64,000 nt of DNA from Vampirovibrio chlorellavorus (GCA_001858525.1 LAPX01000004.1:372001-436000); one strand, 5' to 3'. Shown: positions 51,157-59,730, counted from the first letter of the stretch. The notes: a model not told the origin generated them from the letters alone. Numbers and translations are program-made.

Positions 51157-51333
51157 CAGGCGCGCTCCGTAAAAATTGGGGATGGATTACGCTCATCTTA
51201 GAAAAGACGGCTGCCCGGATGCAAGCTTCAATTTTAAGATCGTTCCGTGGATTGCTTTATTTTTTAAAAAAATGCAAAAAATTGTCCAAACCAATTGGAT
51301 GTGATTAAGTAAATTGGGTTTCATTTTTTTTAG

Positions 51334-51342
51334 TTCAAGTGG
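51334..51342 (+). promoter_or_regulatory. TTCAAGTGG motif, 27 bases before start codon (copy 3)
   Basis: The same nonamer as upstream of the first two HExxH paralogs, in front of an unrelated orphan gene almost 50 kb away, with nearly the same spacing to the ATG at 51370. Confidence 0.5.
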
Positions 51343-51369
51343 TTATTTTTTGAGTGGGGAGGGTTCGCC

Positions 51370-52308
51370 ATGGTTTTTGGCATTTCTTTTAAAACACCGG
51401 TTGTGGGGCAATCCGTTGCCGAAACCGATCGGTTCAGTCGTAAAAAACAGTGCAGTTCAGACTTTCCGGATGCCTCGAAACGGAAGGGCGCTGTGCCTCG
51501 TGGTGCCCAGCCCTTGGTGATTTCCAATGGCTTGCTCAATCCAAACCGTCAGGCGGTGCGCAATCCCATTCCTAAAAAAGACATTCAGGCCCTGCAAGCC
51601 ACGTTTCAGTCTTTTCTAAGTCATCCTTTTTTAAGTCCTTCTTTTTTAAAGCAGACGGAAGATCCCAATGAGGCCTTGAGATCCTTGGTGTTGCTGGGGA
51701 CTCAACTTCTTCAACACGTGGAAGATTTGAAAGCAGATAATAACCTTCCCAACACTAAAATTATTGTGCATTCAGACAGAGATCAACGGGAGGGACGGCT
51801 TGCCAGGCGAGCTGACATCGATCTGCTGAACCCGGTACAAGATCAGAACGGTTTGCAGCGCATCACGGCTGGTATGGGCGCTCTACTTTTTTTTGCGATG
51901 ATCTATCAACAGCCGGAGATACTGACCAATGGCTTGGGCTATCTGGCCCAGGAAGGAGTTAAAGACGCTCAGGGTAAATTGAGTAACCATTCGGAAAACC
52001 TTAAATTCGATTGGGAGAGTTTGCTGGCCAAGGTACAAAACAAAGCGCTGCCTGCGAATACCCTGATTTTTTCCAAAAAAGAGCGAGAATTAATGGCCAA
52101 AGTTGCCGCCGCTCAAGGTTTTGATATTAAAACGGACGCAGGGCTTCAGGCCTATACCCAATGGGTGGTGCAGGTGCTGCAAAAAACCGCTCGGGCCATT
52201 GAAACCGTGGGGCACCCTTATCAGCTTTCGGTGATGGGGTATGGGTGGGACGCCCACGGTTTACTCAAAAAAACCGAGTGTCAGGATGTTTTTCAGCGCC
52301 AAGAGTAG
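51370..52308 (+). CDS. Hypothetical protein with TTCAAGTGG leader motif
   Basis: 312 residues, unrecognised. The N-terminus (VFGISFKTPVVGQ) is followed by a low-complexity basic stretch, and the rest is mainly helical with one hydrophobic segment (AGMGALLFFAMIYQ, about 175-190) that is too short and mixed to be a sure membrane helix. GGAGG lies eight bases before the ATG. No signal peptide is clear. Divergent from the small membrane protein and convergent with the DUF1015 gene. The shared upstream motif suggests common control with the HExxH paralogs. Confidence 0.75.
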   Translation: MVFGISFKTPVVGQSVAETDRFSRKKQCSSDFPDASKRKGAVPRGAQPLVISNGLLNPNRQAVRNPIPKKDIQALQATFQSFLSHPFLSPSFLKQTEDPNEALRSLVLLGTQLLQHVEDLKADNNLPNTKIIVHSDRDQREGRLARRADIDLLNPVQDQNGLQRITAGMGALLFFAMIYQQPEILTNGLGYLAQEGVKDAQGKLSNHSENLKFDWESLLAKVQNKALPANTLIFSKKERELMAKVAAAQGFDIKTDAGLQAYTQWVVQVLQKTARAIETVGHPYQLSVMGYGWDAHGLLKKTECQDVFQRQE

Positions 52309-52340
52309 GCTTGTTGGGGATTCTCTTGCTTTAAATTGAT

Positions 52341-53699
52341 TCAAACGGGGGCCAGATGATTCGTCGCTGGCACGGTTTGAATGGATTGAATTCCGCTTAA
52401 GGCATGCTGCTGGCTATTCAGAAATGTTCTGTAGGGGTAAATGACCAAGCCACTCAGGATTTTTGGGTAGAAATAAGTGGATTTTTGGGGCATGCGATTG
52501 CCCCCTTCACAGATTTCATGCACCAGCTTGACCGAGGGGGCGGCCAGGAAAAAGCCGCCCACGGTTTTGCCGTCGCGCCACAGGGCTTCAATCTCATCCT
52601 CGTTACGGTAAAAGCCCAGCAAATGCTCTTGTTTCAAGGCTTCCCCGGTGGTGTTGAAAATTCCTTTAAAAATGGTCTCTTCCAGCAATGCGGCATCGAA
52701 GGTATCTAGCAGCGGTGGCAGGGTGGGCGTGGCCTCAGGCTTTAAGCGCAGTTTGATTAATTCGCGAGTGCCGGGTTGTCGGTAGCTGAAGGTTTCATCG
52801 GCGCTGACCCGGTCGTATTTCTTGAATAACTCGGTCTCAAAGCGAGCCTGATCCCAGCCTTGGGGCCATTGGTACAAAATGCGATGGGTGGGATACACCT
52901 TTAAGCCCGCATCGTCCATATTGGTCAGGAAAATCATGGCGTAATCGGAGAGCAGGCTGCCTTCAGGCGGTTCTTGTCCGGTGGCTTGCTTTAATTGCTC
53001 CCGTACCTCTTGCTTGTAGGCCAGGCCGGTTTCGTAGCGGTGGTGTCCATCGGCAATCAGCAGGGTTTTTTCTTTGAATAAAGCCTGCAGCTTTTCAATG
53101 ACCGCCGCATCGGTGACCGGCTTGAACTGGTGGATGACTCCATCGGCATCGGTGGCCGAAGCCCAGTCATTCGGATTGGGATGGCTGTAGAGCAGGCTTT
53201 CCATAGTGCGCTGTGGGTCGCTGTAAATCATGAAAACCTGGCTTAAATTGCACAGGGTACTACGCATCAGCTGGATGCGATCCTGCTTTGGGCCTTTCAG
53301 CGTGTATTCATGGGGCAGCACTTTGCCGCTTTCAAAGGCTTCCAGCTTGAGGAGCGCGATCAGGCCTTTGCGCTCAATGGTTTCTCCCGCCTCCTGCCAG
53401 CTTTGGGAGTAGGCATAGATGGCCGGTTGAGCTTCCGGGATGAGGGTTTCTTCCGCTTCCCATTGTTGAATGAATTGTGCGGCCCGGGTGTAGGGGGTGT
53501 TGTGCTCATTGTCTTCCGCGGTTTTCTGGTTGAGATCCACCCGCACGAAGTTGGCCGGGTGCTTGGCGCAAAAAGCGGCCTGTTGCGCGTCGTTGATTAC
53601 ATCATAGGGTGGGGTGGCCACGCTATTCAGCGAGGCGCCTTCCTGGGACAGTTTTTGCAGGTTGTAACGCAAACCACGAAAGGGGAGAATATCCACCAT
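52341..53699 (-). CDS. DUF1015-family protein
   Basis: 452 residues of a conserved family with no firmly assigned role (some relatives are annotated as putative serine kinases). Landmarks: the opening VDILPFRGLRYN, SVATPPYDVI, HEYTLKGPKQDRIQL and ADGHHRYETGLAYK near the middle. AAGGAG lies 11 bases before the ATG at 53699, which is chosen over the longer ORF. Divergent from rlmH with about 100 bases between. Confidence 0.88.
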   Translation of the reverse strand: MVDILPFRGLRYNLQKLSQEGASLNSVATPPYDVINDAQQAAFCAKHPANFVRVDLNQKTAEDNEHNTPYTRAAQFIQQWEAEETLIPEAQPAIYAYSQSWQEAGETIERKGLIALLKLEAFESGKVLPHEYTLKGPKQDRIQLMRSTLCNLSQVFMIYSDPQRTMESLLYSHPNPNDWASATDADGVIHQFKPVTDAAVIEKLQALFKEKTLLIADGHHRYETGLAYKQEVREQLKQATGQEPPEGSLLSDYAMIFLTNMDDAGLKVYPTHRILYQWPQGWDQARFETELFKKYDRVSADETFSYRQPGTRELIKLRLKPEATPTLPPLLDTFDAALLEETIFKGIFNTTGEALKQEHLLGFYRNEDEIEALWRDGKTVGGFFLAAPSVKLVHEICEGGNRMPQKSTYFYPKILSGLVIYPYRTFLNSQQHALSGIQSIQTVPATNHLAPV

Positions 53700-53796
53700 G
53701 ATCAATCCGGCTCCTTGTTGGATGTTTAAACGGTAAATACAGCATAACCGGCTTGACAACCGGTTTCAAATGAAAGCACGTCAGAGCGTCTTTAAT

Positions 53797-54303
53797 ATGA
53801 ACATTCAAATTATTGTGGTGGGCCGCATGAAAGGCGGCTTCTCCTACCTTCAACCGGGGCTGGACGATTATCTCAAGCGGCTCAAGGCCTATGCCAATGT
53901 TTCTGTTATCGAAGTACCGGATGAGGCCATATTGCCTTCCCGTACCGATGAGCAGGTGATGTTGGGGGAAGCTCGCCGTATATTGCCCTATTTGGAGAAG
54001 GCCGCTTATGGCATCGCCCTCTCAGAGCGTGGGGAGCAGTTAACCTCGGAGAAGTTTTCCGCCGCATTTTTTGAGCGATTGGGGGCAAATCCTTCAAACG
54101 GAGGTATTCCCGGCAATGACACCCGGCCTATTATATTCATTGTGGGAGGGCCATTGGGCTTGCATCCATCGGTTTTACAAGCGTGTCACTGGACAGTGTC
54201 ACTCTCCAAAATGACCTTTCCCCACCCCATGGTTAGACTAATCCTGCTGGAGCAATTATACCGGGCCTTTAAAATCCGGCGGGGCGAACCTTATCACAAG
54301 TAA
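53797..54303 (+). CDS. rlmH: 23S rRNA (pseudouridine1915-N3)-methyltransferase RlmH
   Basis: SPOUT methyltransferase that modifies helix 69 of 23S rRNA. 168 residues. The start MNIQIIVVGRMKGG, FIVGGPLGLHPSV and the C-terminal knot FPHPMVRLILLEQLYRAF with GEPYHK are the family hallmarks. An upstream ATG at 53770 would add nine residues with no support. About ten residues longer than the E. coli protein, mainly in the middle. Confidence 0.95.
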   Translation: MNIQIIVVGRMKGGFSYLQPGLDDYLKRLKAYANVSVIEVPDEAILPSRTDEQVMLGEARRILPYLEKAAYGIALSERGEQLTSEKFSAAFFERLGANPSNGGIPGNDTRPIIFIVGGPLGLHPSVLQACHWTVSLSKMTFPHPMVRLILLEQLYRAFKIRRGEPYHK

Positions 54304-54411
54304 ATAACTGTCTGTAAAGATTTTGAGAGAAGCGCTCAAGTCTCTCGGCAAATGGCCGATAGGTTTGTGGCGGGTAACCGTTGACGTGCAAAAAAGCCAG
54401 GTGAGTGTGCG

Positions 54412-54843
54412 ATGAGTGACGTGAAAAAAATCAAGAAAATGGTGATGGTGGATATCTGCCACACCCAGTCTGTTAACGGTTATGATCCGCTGGAGATTGA
54501 GGAAGAAGCGCTGGGCTCTCTCTATCAGGTGGATAAAGATACCTACATTCTGGCCTTTGACACCATGTTGCGGGAAAAAAAGGTCACCACCACCATCAAG
54601 ATTTCCAAAAACACCGTTTCTGTAGTGAAAATTGGGGATGTGCACAGTCGCCAGACGTTTTCTGCCAACGAGTGGTACGCCAGCCAGTATTTTTACGGTG
54701 GCGCTTCCCTGGTTTGCCGCAATTTCACCAAGAAACTGGACTATGCCCTGACCCCGGAAGGCGGCATCATCGAGATTCTCTATGAACTGTGGAGTGGAGA
54801 CACCCACTTGGGATATTTCAATTTGGAACTCTTTATCCGCTAG
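54412..54843 (+). CDS. DUF1934-like (YwiB-type) small beta-barrel protein
   Basis: 143 residues. The pattern of alternating beta strands (TYILAFDTMLREKKVTTTIKIS) and the C-terminal GDTHLGYFNLELFIR fits the DUF1934/YwiB family, which has a calycin-like barrel and unknown role. GGTGAG lies six bases before the ATG. A CAGCCAC/GTGGCTG hairpin at 54866-54895 follows the stop but has no good T-run. Confidence 0.7.
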   Translation: MSDVKKIKKMVMVDICHTQSVNGYDPLEIEEEALGSLYQVDKDTYILAFDTMLREKKVTTTIKISKNTVSVVKIGDVHSRQTFSANEWYASQYFYGGASLVCRNFTKKLDYALTPEGGIIEILYELWSGDTHLGYFNLELFIR

Positions 54844-55010
54844 AATCTGTTTTGAATTTCAAAGCCAGCCACTGAGCCTATCGGTTCGGTGGCTGTTGCG
54901 TTATCGGTCATTTCAAGTTGCAAATTAGCCGGTTTGCCTATGGGAGCCCGCCGGTCTTCGCTGTAAAATAACAACAATCTTGCTTACAAATAATAAAGGA
55001 GGGGATTTCC

Positions 55011-55397
55011 ATGACCCAGACCCAACAAGTGAAAACTTGGCAGGATTTTGTGGCCGATGCCAAAACCCGCATTCGGGAAGTGACTCAGGAAGAGTTGCGG
55101 CAATGGATTGCGGAAGGCAAAGATATGATTCTCGTTGATGTGCGAGAAGCCAATGATCATGCCCATTCCCGGATTGAAAACTCCACCAACGTCCCACGTG
55201 GCGTTCTGGAGCTGGAAATTGACGAGGCTGCCCCAGATCGCAACCGTACCGTTGTGACCTACTGTGGGGGCGGTGGACGGTCGGCCCTGGCTGCCGATGT
55301 CTTGCAGCAAATGGGCTACCGCGATGTGTATTCTCTGCAAGGTGGTTATAAACAATGGAAAGAAAAACCATACCCCACCCTGGAATATGACCGTTAG
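55011..55397 (+). CDS. Rhodanese-like sulfurtransferase
   Basis: 128 residues with one rhodanese domain. The conserved LVDVREANDH opens it, and the active-site cysteine sits in the loop YCGGGGRSAL. The C-terminal LQGGYKQWKE is typical. Probably handles persulfide sulfur in the cytoplasm; the partner is unknown. A very strong ribosome site (AAAGGAGGGG) precedes the ATG. Its stop codon is part of a terminator stem, so this is a single-gene unit. Confidence 0.92.
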   Translation: MTQTQQVKTWQDFVADAKTRIREVTQEELRQWIAEGKDMILVDVREANDHAHSRIENSTNVPRGVLELEIDEAAPDRNRTVVTYCGGGGRSALAADVLQQMGYRDVYSLQGGYKQWKEKPYPTLEYDR

Positions 55398-55417
55398 CCT
55401 TTGACTAACGGTCTTTT
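55389..55417 (+). terminator. Rho-independent terminator of the rhodanese gene
   Basis: Perfect nine-base stem GACCGTTAG / CTAACGGTC with a seven-base loop, then TTTT. The TAG stop codon lies inside the stem. Confidence 0.8.
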
Positions 55418-55450
55418 GTCCTCATTTCCCCGCTCAATCTTCAGGTTTCG

Positions 55451-56155
55451 ATGATGTCCCCAATGAATCCCGCTGCGCTATTGTTTGATGAATGGGCTGC
55501 CGCGGGCCGTGATGAATCCATGGCCCGTGGGCACTGGCCCATGGTTTCCCAAATTTTGGGGCGTATGAACCTGGCGCCGGGTTTGACTTGTCTGGATGTG
55601 GGCTGTGGCAATGGCTACGCTGTGCGGGAAATGGCCCGTCGGGTGGCGCCCACGGGTCGGGCTTACGGGGTGGATGTGGCCCCTCGCATGATTGCGCAGG
55701 CCTGCCAACATCCGGAAAATCCAGTGAATAGTCAGTTTCAGGTCTCTCAGGCGGAATGTTTGCCTTTTGAGGCCAATGAGATGGATCGTCTGTTATCGGT
55801 AGAGGCACTCTATTATATGCCCGATCCCCTGATGGCTCTGGATGAATTTTATCGGGTGGCCCGGCCCGGGGCCACGGTTTGGCTGATGGTGGATTTCTAT
55901 CAGGAAAATCCTTACTCTCATTGTTGGGCGGATTTGGTGGAGATCCCCATGCACCTGTATGCCCAGCAAGAGTATATGGCCCTGATGACGCAGGCGGGGT
56001 TTCAGTCGGTACAGGTGGATCGGGTGTTGAACCCTACCCCCCTGACGCCAGAGGAGCAGGCCAACTTTAAGCCGGGTTGGGGCTATGAGCGTTGGCAGGA
56101 CGTGGTGGATTTTCGCACCCAGATTGGCTCTTTGCTGGTATGGGGTCAAAAATAG
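55451..56155 (+). CDS. SAM-dependent methyltransferase (class I)
   Basis: 234 residues. SAM-binding motif CLDVGCGNGYAVREMA, acidic motif YGVDVAPRMI, then QAECLPFEANEMDRLLSVEALYY. The fold fits the Methyltransf_11 group that methylates small molecules or lipids. The substrate is unknown and its neighbours give no clue. Two ATG codons in a row start the frame. Downstream to 56263 there is a 19-base tandem repeat. Confidence 0.88.
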   Translation: MMSPMNPAALLFDEWAAAGRDESMARGHWPMVSQILGRMNLAPGLTCLDVGCGNGYAVREMARRVAPTGRAYGVDVAPRMIAQACQHPENPVNSQFQVSQAECLPFEANEMDRLLSVEALYYMPDPLMALDEFYRVARPGATVWLMVDFYQENPYSHCWADLVEIPMHLYAQQEYMALMTQAGFQSVQVDRVLNPTPLTPEEQANFKPGWGYERWQDVVDFRTQIGSLLVWGQK

Positions 56156-56171
56156 GGTTTGATTTCGTTGC

Positions 56172-56209
56172 GTTGGCTGTATTTAATAAAGTTGGCTGTA
56201 TTTAGTAAA
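56172..56209 (+). repeat. Tandem 19-base direct repeat
   Basis: GTTGGCTGTATTTAATAAA is followed at once by GTTGGCTGTATTTAGTAAA (one mismatch). The next 40 bases (GGCGGCCTTGCCTCAGG) vaguely recall the repeat-element ends but are too degenerate to call. Confidence 0.6.
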
Positions 56210-56263
56210 AAGGTACGGCGGCCTTGCCTCAGGATGAAATGAAATATAGAAGGTGATGGACTG

Positions 56264-56614
56264 ATGACACTGCGCTTTTACGGTAAAAAAACGTGTGTAA
56301 CCTGTCAAAAGGCCAAGGCCTTTTTAGAAGAACACAAGGTTGCTTTTGAAGAACTGCCCATTGAAACGCAACCTCCCAGCGAAGCGGCGTTGGCGAAGCT
56401 GGTGAATGAGGCCGATGTGAAGGCCAGTTTGAACAGCCGCAGCGCGATTTATAAAGCCCAAAATCTGGGAAAAAACGTGCCGGACAAGCAAACCGCCATT
56501 GCCCTGATGTTACAGGACCCCAACTTGATCAAACGCCCGGTGCTGGTGAACGAGCAAGGACACATGATTCAGGGTTTTGACGCCGACCAATTGAAAGCGT
56601 TTTTAAAGCGCTAG
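56264..56614 (+). CDS. ArsC/Spx-family thioredoxin-fold protein
   Basis: 116 residues with the N-terminal CVTC motif after FYGKKT, followed by KAKAFLEEH and LNSRSAIYK. The C-terminal KRPVLVNEQGHMIQGFD fits the ArsC/Spx superfamily. It may be a glutaredoxin-dependent reductase or a Spx-like regulator. No arsenic-resistance genes are nearby, so arsenate reduction is not implied. Convergent with a membrane protein gene; the stops are adjacent. Confidence 0.88.
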   Translation: MTLRFYGKKTCVTCQKAKAFLEEHKVAFEELPIETQPPSEAALAKLVNEADVKASLNSRSAIYKAQNLGKNVPDKQTAIALMLQDPNLIKRPVLVNEQGHMIQGFDADQLKAFLKR

Positions 56615-57112
56615 CTAGTTGGAAACGGCTGTGGCTTTGGTGTCGCTGAATGATTTGAGATAGGTCAAGCTGCTGATAATCAGGGCAAAGCCAATCCCCA
56701 GGTTAATGGGGCCACGCACGATGTTTTCCACATGGAAAATATTGAGGGCCACGCTGATAGAGACCATCAGGGCAATGATGATCCAGCTGCGAACGCTGTA
56801 AACGGCAATGGGTTTTTGCGGTTCGCTAAACTGGTTCAGCCGCTCAATGTTTTTGGTGGAGGTTTTACCCAGTACAAATTTGCCTTTGCCAAAGCCAATG
56901 GCCAGAGACACGGCCACCAAACCGGCCAGCAGGGGAATGTTTTGGATGGCAGAGGACTCTACCAAAAAATTGGTTCCCCGGATAAACAGGACAATGCCAC
57001 CGACCAACCATAAGGTGAAGGCCAATTTTTTCAGGCTTTGTACACCCAAACGAATGGGCAATAACAGTAAAAGAGCCACAATAAAGGGCATAATGGGCAA
57101 GTTGTTGGGCAT
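56615..57112 (-). CDS. Small integral membrane protein, unknown function
   Basis: 165 residues from the ATG at 57112 (GAGG nine bases upstream); ATG 57148 would add 12 residues. Five hydrophobic segments: about 4-20, 28-48, 57-72, 108-126 and 133-152. A basic loop (FGKGKFVLGKTSTKNIERLN) lies between the third and fourth. No family recognised. The stop directly abuts the convergent ArsC/Spx gene. Confidence 0.72.
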   Translation of the reverse strand: MPNNLPIMPFIVALLLLLPIRLGVQSLKKLAFTLWLVGGIVLFIRGTNFLVESSAIQNIPLLAGLVAVSLAIGFGKGKFVLGKTSTKNIERLNQFSEPQKPIAVYSVRSWIIIALMVSISVALNIFHVENIVRGPINLGIGFALIISSLTYLKSFSDTKATAVSN

Positions 57113-57200
57113 GGGGAAAAACCTCAGTTGGCGATCGTGAATTTTCATATCTTGCCCCAGATCCCAATTTGCCGCAAGCGACTATGCAAAAAAAGCGCAT

Positions 57201-57237
57201 AAAAAAGCCGATCGCTTTAACGGATCGGCCTTTTTAT
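57201..57237. terminator. Terminator of the Cys-rich protein gene (can act on both strands)
   Basis: GCCGATC / GATCGGC stem with A-run before and T-run after, so it can stop transcription in either direction. Placed 28 bases after the stop of the minus-strand gene at 57265. Confidence 0.8.
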
Positions 57238-57264
57238 TTTCACTTATCCCGGAATACGAACTTT

Positions 57265-57492
57265 TTAGGAGAATTTGTTGACCATGCTGGCACTGGGCTC
57301 ACCGATGCTTTCCAGTAGCTGTTCCACGGCCAGGTTCATTTTGCAGCCGTAGGGCCTGCTGGAAAAGAAGTTTTGATAGTAACACCCGTCGCAATTGGCT
57401 TTGCGACTGTAGCATTCCACTGCTGAGGCGCTCCAACGCTTGAAAGTACCTACAACAATACTATCGGTCTCAAATGGATCAATTGTACTCAC
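57265..57492 (-). CDS. Small cysteine-rich protein, unknown
   Basis: 75 residues. Four cysteines lie in residues 27-50: ECYSRKANCDGCYYQNFF and then YGCKM (C-x6-C-x2-C-x11-C). This could bind zinc or an iron-sulfur cluster; no family recognised. GTG start with GAGGAG six bases upstream, and a TATAAT box further up. The unit has its own promoter and terminator, so it is expressed alone. Confidence 0.75.
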   Translation of the reverse strand: MSTIDPFETDSIVVGTFKRWSASAVECYSRKANCDGCYYQNFFSSRPYGCKMNLAVEQLLESIGEPSASMVNKFS

Positions 57493-57544
57493 GCTAACTC
57501 CTCTACCCTATCCCACAAAACTGTTTTGTTTTCCACGTTTTGAA

Positions 57545-57550
57545 ATTATA
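57545..57550 (-). promoter_or_regulatory. Candidate -10 box of the Cys-rich protein gene
   Basis: TATAAT on the minus strand, about 53 bases before the GTG at 57492. The -35 region (AACAAA at 17 bases) is weak. Confidence 0.4.
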
Positions 57551-57825
57551 AACAATCGAGCAAGATTTTGTTTACAAAAATTAATCTCGAACCGGTAAGC
57601 ATACGGTTCAGAATGGCCTTGTAATGATTGATTATGACTGGTTTACAATTCTTTAAAGATTCTCTCTGTGAATGCAAATCTGATTAGGTTCTTGAAATTT
57701 TAATATGTTTTTGCATAGCTTTTGCGCCTCGGTGAAACTTTTTGTTTTTTAAATTTTGAAACAATCGGCTTCATGCCTGCTGTTGTTTTTGTTAGAATGA
57801 CCACGTTTTACAAGGTGTACTTGTC
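57551..57825. other. AT-rich gap without a recognisable gene
   Basis: The 57493-57825 gap is AT-rich. Apart from the minus-strand -10 box above, it has a GAACCG / CGGTTC inverted repeat near 57589-57610 without a T-run, and an extended -10 like TGTTAGAAT at 57790-57798 upstream of the small ORF at 57826. No tRNA, longer ORF or repeat was seen. Confidence 0.5.
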
Positions 57826-57900
57826 ATGAACCGCTGCCAATATGGCATCGCGCCGCTGGGAGAGAAAATGATTGCTGAGGGCCGCGCGTTTGTCTGCTGA
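57826..57900 (+). CDS. Candidate 24-residue small ORF upstream of the HEAT-repeat gene
   Basis: ATG preceded at eight bases by AAGGTG, and an extended -10 like box about 28 bases before it. The peptide starts MNRCQYGIAPLGEKM and ends with Cys. It stops 46 bases before the HEAT-repeat gene. It could be a leader peptide, a small protein or chance. Evidence is only position and the ribosome site. Confidence 0.35.
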   Translation: MNRCQYGIAPLGEKMIAEGRAFVC

Positions 57901-57946
57901 AAAAATGGTACATTGGTCTCAGAAGACACGTTTAATCCGGAGCCAA

Positions 57947-58900
57947 ATGGACGCTATTCCCCAAAAAATCTACGAGCTGATGGGGATGATTGAGGCCAGA
58001 GACAGTCACGGGGTAGAAAACCGTTTGCGGGCCATCTCATCGCTGGGTGATTTGTTGCTGAAAGAGCCCATGGAAGCGGGTGTTTTGTGCTTGCTGGAAT
58101 GCGTGCGCCAAGAGAGCGAAGTGCGTATTATCATTCAGGCCATGAGCGTGTTGAGCCGTATTAAGGCCGAAGATGCCGTGCCGGTGCTCATCGATGCGCT
58201 ACTGGGCACGCACATTCAGATTTATGACGAGACCGGCACCCCAAATTTTGCCAAGACCGATGAGAGCATGCGCCTGCGTTGCAGTGCCGCTCAGGCCTTG
58301 GGTAAAATTGGTGACAACCGGGCCATTATTCCCCTGATGAGCGTTTTAAACAACCGGGAAGAGAATTACCGGTTGCGTTTGGCTGTGGCCGAAAGTTTGG
58401 GGCGCTTGGGTGATGAGTATGCCGTGAACCCCCTCATTGATATCTTGTCCGATGAGCGGGAAAAGTCGGTGTATCTCAAGGAATCCGCGGTGAAGGCCCT
58501 GGGCATGCTGGGAGATATTCGGGCCATTGAGCCGTTGATCGATGTTTTGGAATCCAAGCGGGGCATTCGGGATAAGTTCAACTTTTTAAAAGAGCAAATT
58601 ATTGAAGCGGTGGGCCGTATTGGTCAGCCGCACCGTAAAGCCAACCATAGCTTGTTAAATGCCTTAAAAGATGATGCGCCGTCCATTCGCTTGGCCGCGG
58701 TGGAGGCCCTGGGTCAAATTGGGGACGAGGACTGTATTGAGCCCCTTAAGCAGTGCGTTTTGGATGAAAATGATGAGGTGGCCAAGGCTGCCGTGTACGC
58801 CTTGTATAAATTGGCTGGAGAAGCGGCCATTCGTGATCTGCTGAGCCAGGAAAACTTGCCGCGTTTTTTACGGGAAGAGATGGAAGGGTATATTCCCTAG
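57947..58900 (+). CDS. HEAT-repeat protein (PBS lyase-type repeats)
   Basis: 317 residues from the ATG at 57947, set by GGAG four bases upstream; longer ORF starts are rejected. About six HEAT repeats of about 30 residues are visible, for example LRCSAAQALGKIGDNRAIIP, VAESLGRLGDEYAVNPLID and VKALGMLGDIRAIEPLID. In cyanobacteria such repeats occur in phycobilin lyases, but here no pigment genes are present. Best seen as a protein-binding scaffold. Confidence 0.88.
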   Translation: MDAIPQKIYELMGMIEARDSHGVENRLRAISSLGDLLLKEPMEAGVLCLLECVRQESEVRIIIQAMSVLSRIKAEDAVPVLIDALLGTHIQIYDETGTPNFAKTDESMRLRCSAAQALGKIGDNRAIIPLMSVLNNREENYRLRLAVAESLGRLGDEYAVNPLIDILSDEREKSVYLKESAVKALGMLGDIRAIEPLIDVLESKRGIRDKFNFLKEQIIEAVGRIGQPHRKANHSLLNALKDDAPSIRLAAVEALGQIGDEDCIEPLKQCVLDENDEVAKAAVYALYKLAGEAAIRDLLSQENLPRFLREEMEGYIP

Positions 58901-59010
58901 ATCTTTCACCCGGACTGAGTTTGAGAGCGTGTGATTCATTTCGGGCATGTTTGGCGGGATGGAGTGTGCTATGTTTCAAGCGTTATTTCCATTCCCCGCG
59001 AGGTTTCTTC

Positions 59011-59730
59011 ATGACTGGTTCCCCTTCTTCATCCGCTTCCAATGGTGCGGTTGTGCTATTGTCCGGTGGCTTGGATTCCACCGTGGCGCTGGCCGATGTT
59101 TTGTCCCGCCAACCGGTGGCCTGTGTTTTAACCTTTGATTACGGCCAGCGGGCCGCAGCCCATGAACTGAAAGCCACTCGGGCCATTGCCCAGCACTACG
59201 GGCTGACCCATCATATTATTCCCTTGCCCTGGTTATCAGATTTGCTGCCCAAAGCCCTGACCCCCAAGCAGGTGTTACAGGACAAGGGATTGTCGCTGGC
59301 CGCACCCGCCACGGAGGCCGAGTTGTTTGATGTCAATCGGGTGTGGGTGCCCAACCGAAATGGTTTATTTTTAAACATCGCCGCCTGTTTTGCGGAAGCT
59401 TTAAAGGCTGATTCCATTGTCTTTGGGGCCAACGCCGAAGAGGGCGTTGATTTTCCGGACAATACAGAAACCTTTCGCCAAAAGATGAGTGATGTGTTTG
59501 CCTATTCCACCCTGAGCGGGGTGCAGGTGCAAGCGCCTTTGGTTCATCTGAATAAAACCGAGATCATTGAACGGGGACTGGCCCTGAAGGTTCCGTTTGA
59601 ATGGGTGTGGAGTTGCTACGAGGACGCTGAAATCCAGTGTGGACAATGCCCCTCTTGCATTCGTGTACAAAATGCCCAACGCCAACTGGAAGCCCAGACC
59701 GGCAAAGCAGCGGGTTTGGCTTTTCAATAA
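59011..59730 (+). CDS. queC: 7-cyano-7-deazaguanine synthase QueC
   Basis: Forms preQ0 from 7-carboxy-7-deazaguanine, ammonia and ATP in queuosine biosynthesis. 239 residues. PP-loop LLSGGLDSTVALAD, then TFDYGQRAAAHELKA. The zinc site is in WSCYEDAEIQCGQCPSCIRV (four Cys). GAGG lies eight bases before the ATG; longer starts are rejected. No other que genes or preQ1 riboswitch in the window. A CGCTTGG / CCAAGCG hairpin at 59762-59779 follows. Confidence 0.96.
   Translation: MTGSPSSSASNGAVVLLSGGLDSTVALADVLSRQPVACVLTFDYGQRAAAHELKATRAIAQHYGLTHHIIPLPWLSDLLPKALTPKQVLQDKGLSLAAPATEAELFDVNRVWVPNRNGLFLNIAACFAEALKADSIVFGANAEEGVDFPDNTETFRQKMSDVFAYSTLSGVQVQAPLVHLNKTEIIERGLALKVPFEWVWSCYEDAEIQCGQCPSCIRVQNAQRQLEAQTGKAAGLAFQ

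Noticed and set aside
57580-57612. tRNA-like CTCGAACC segment
   Set aside because: No acceptor stem, anticodon arm or CCA can be built around it; only a six-base GAACCG/CGGTTC inverted repeat is present.
58901-59010. preQ1 riboswitch before queC
   Set aside because: No A-rich tail pseudoknot pattern could be recognised in this 110-base region.
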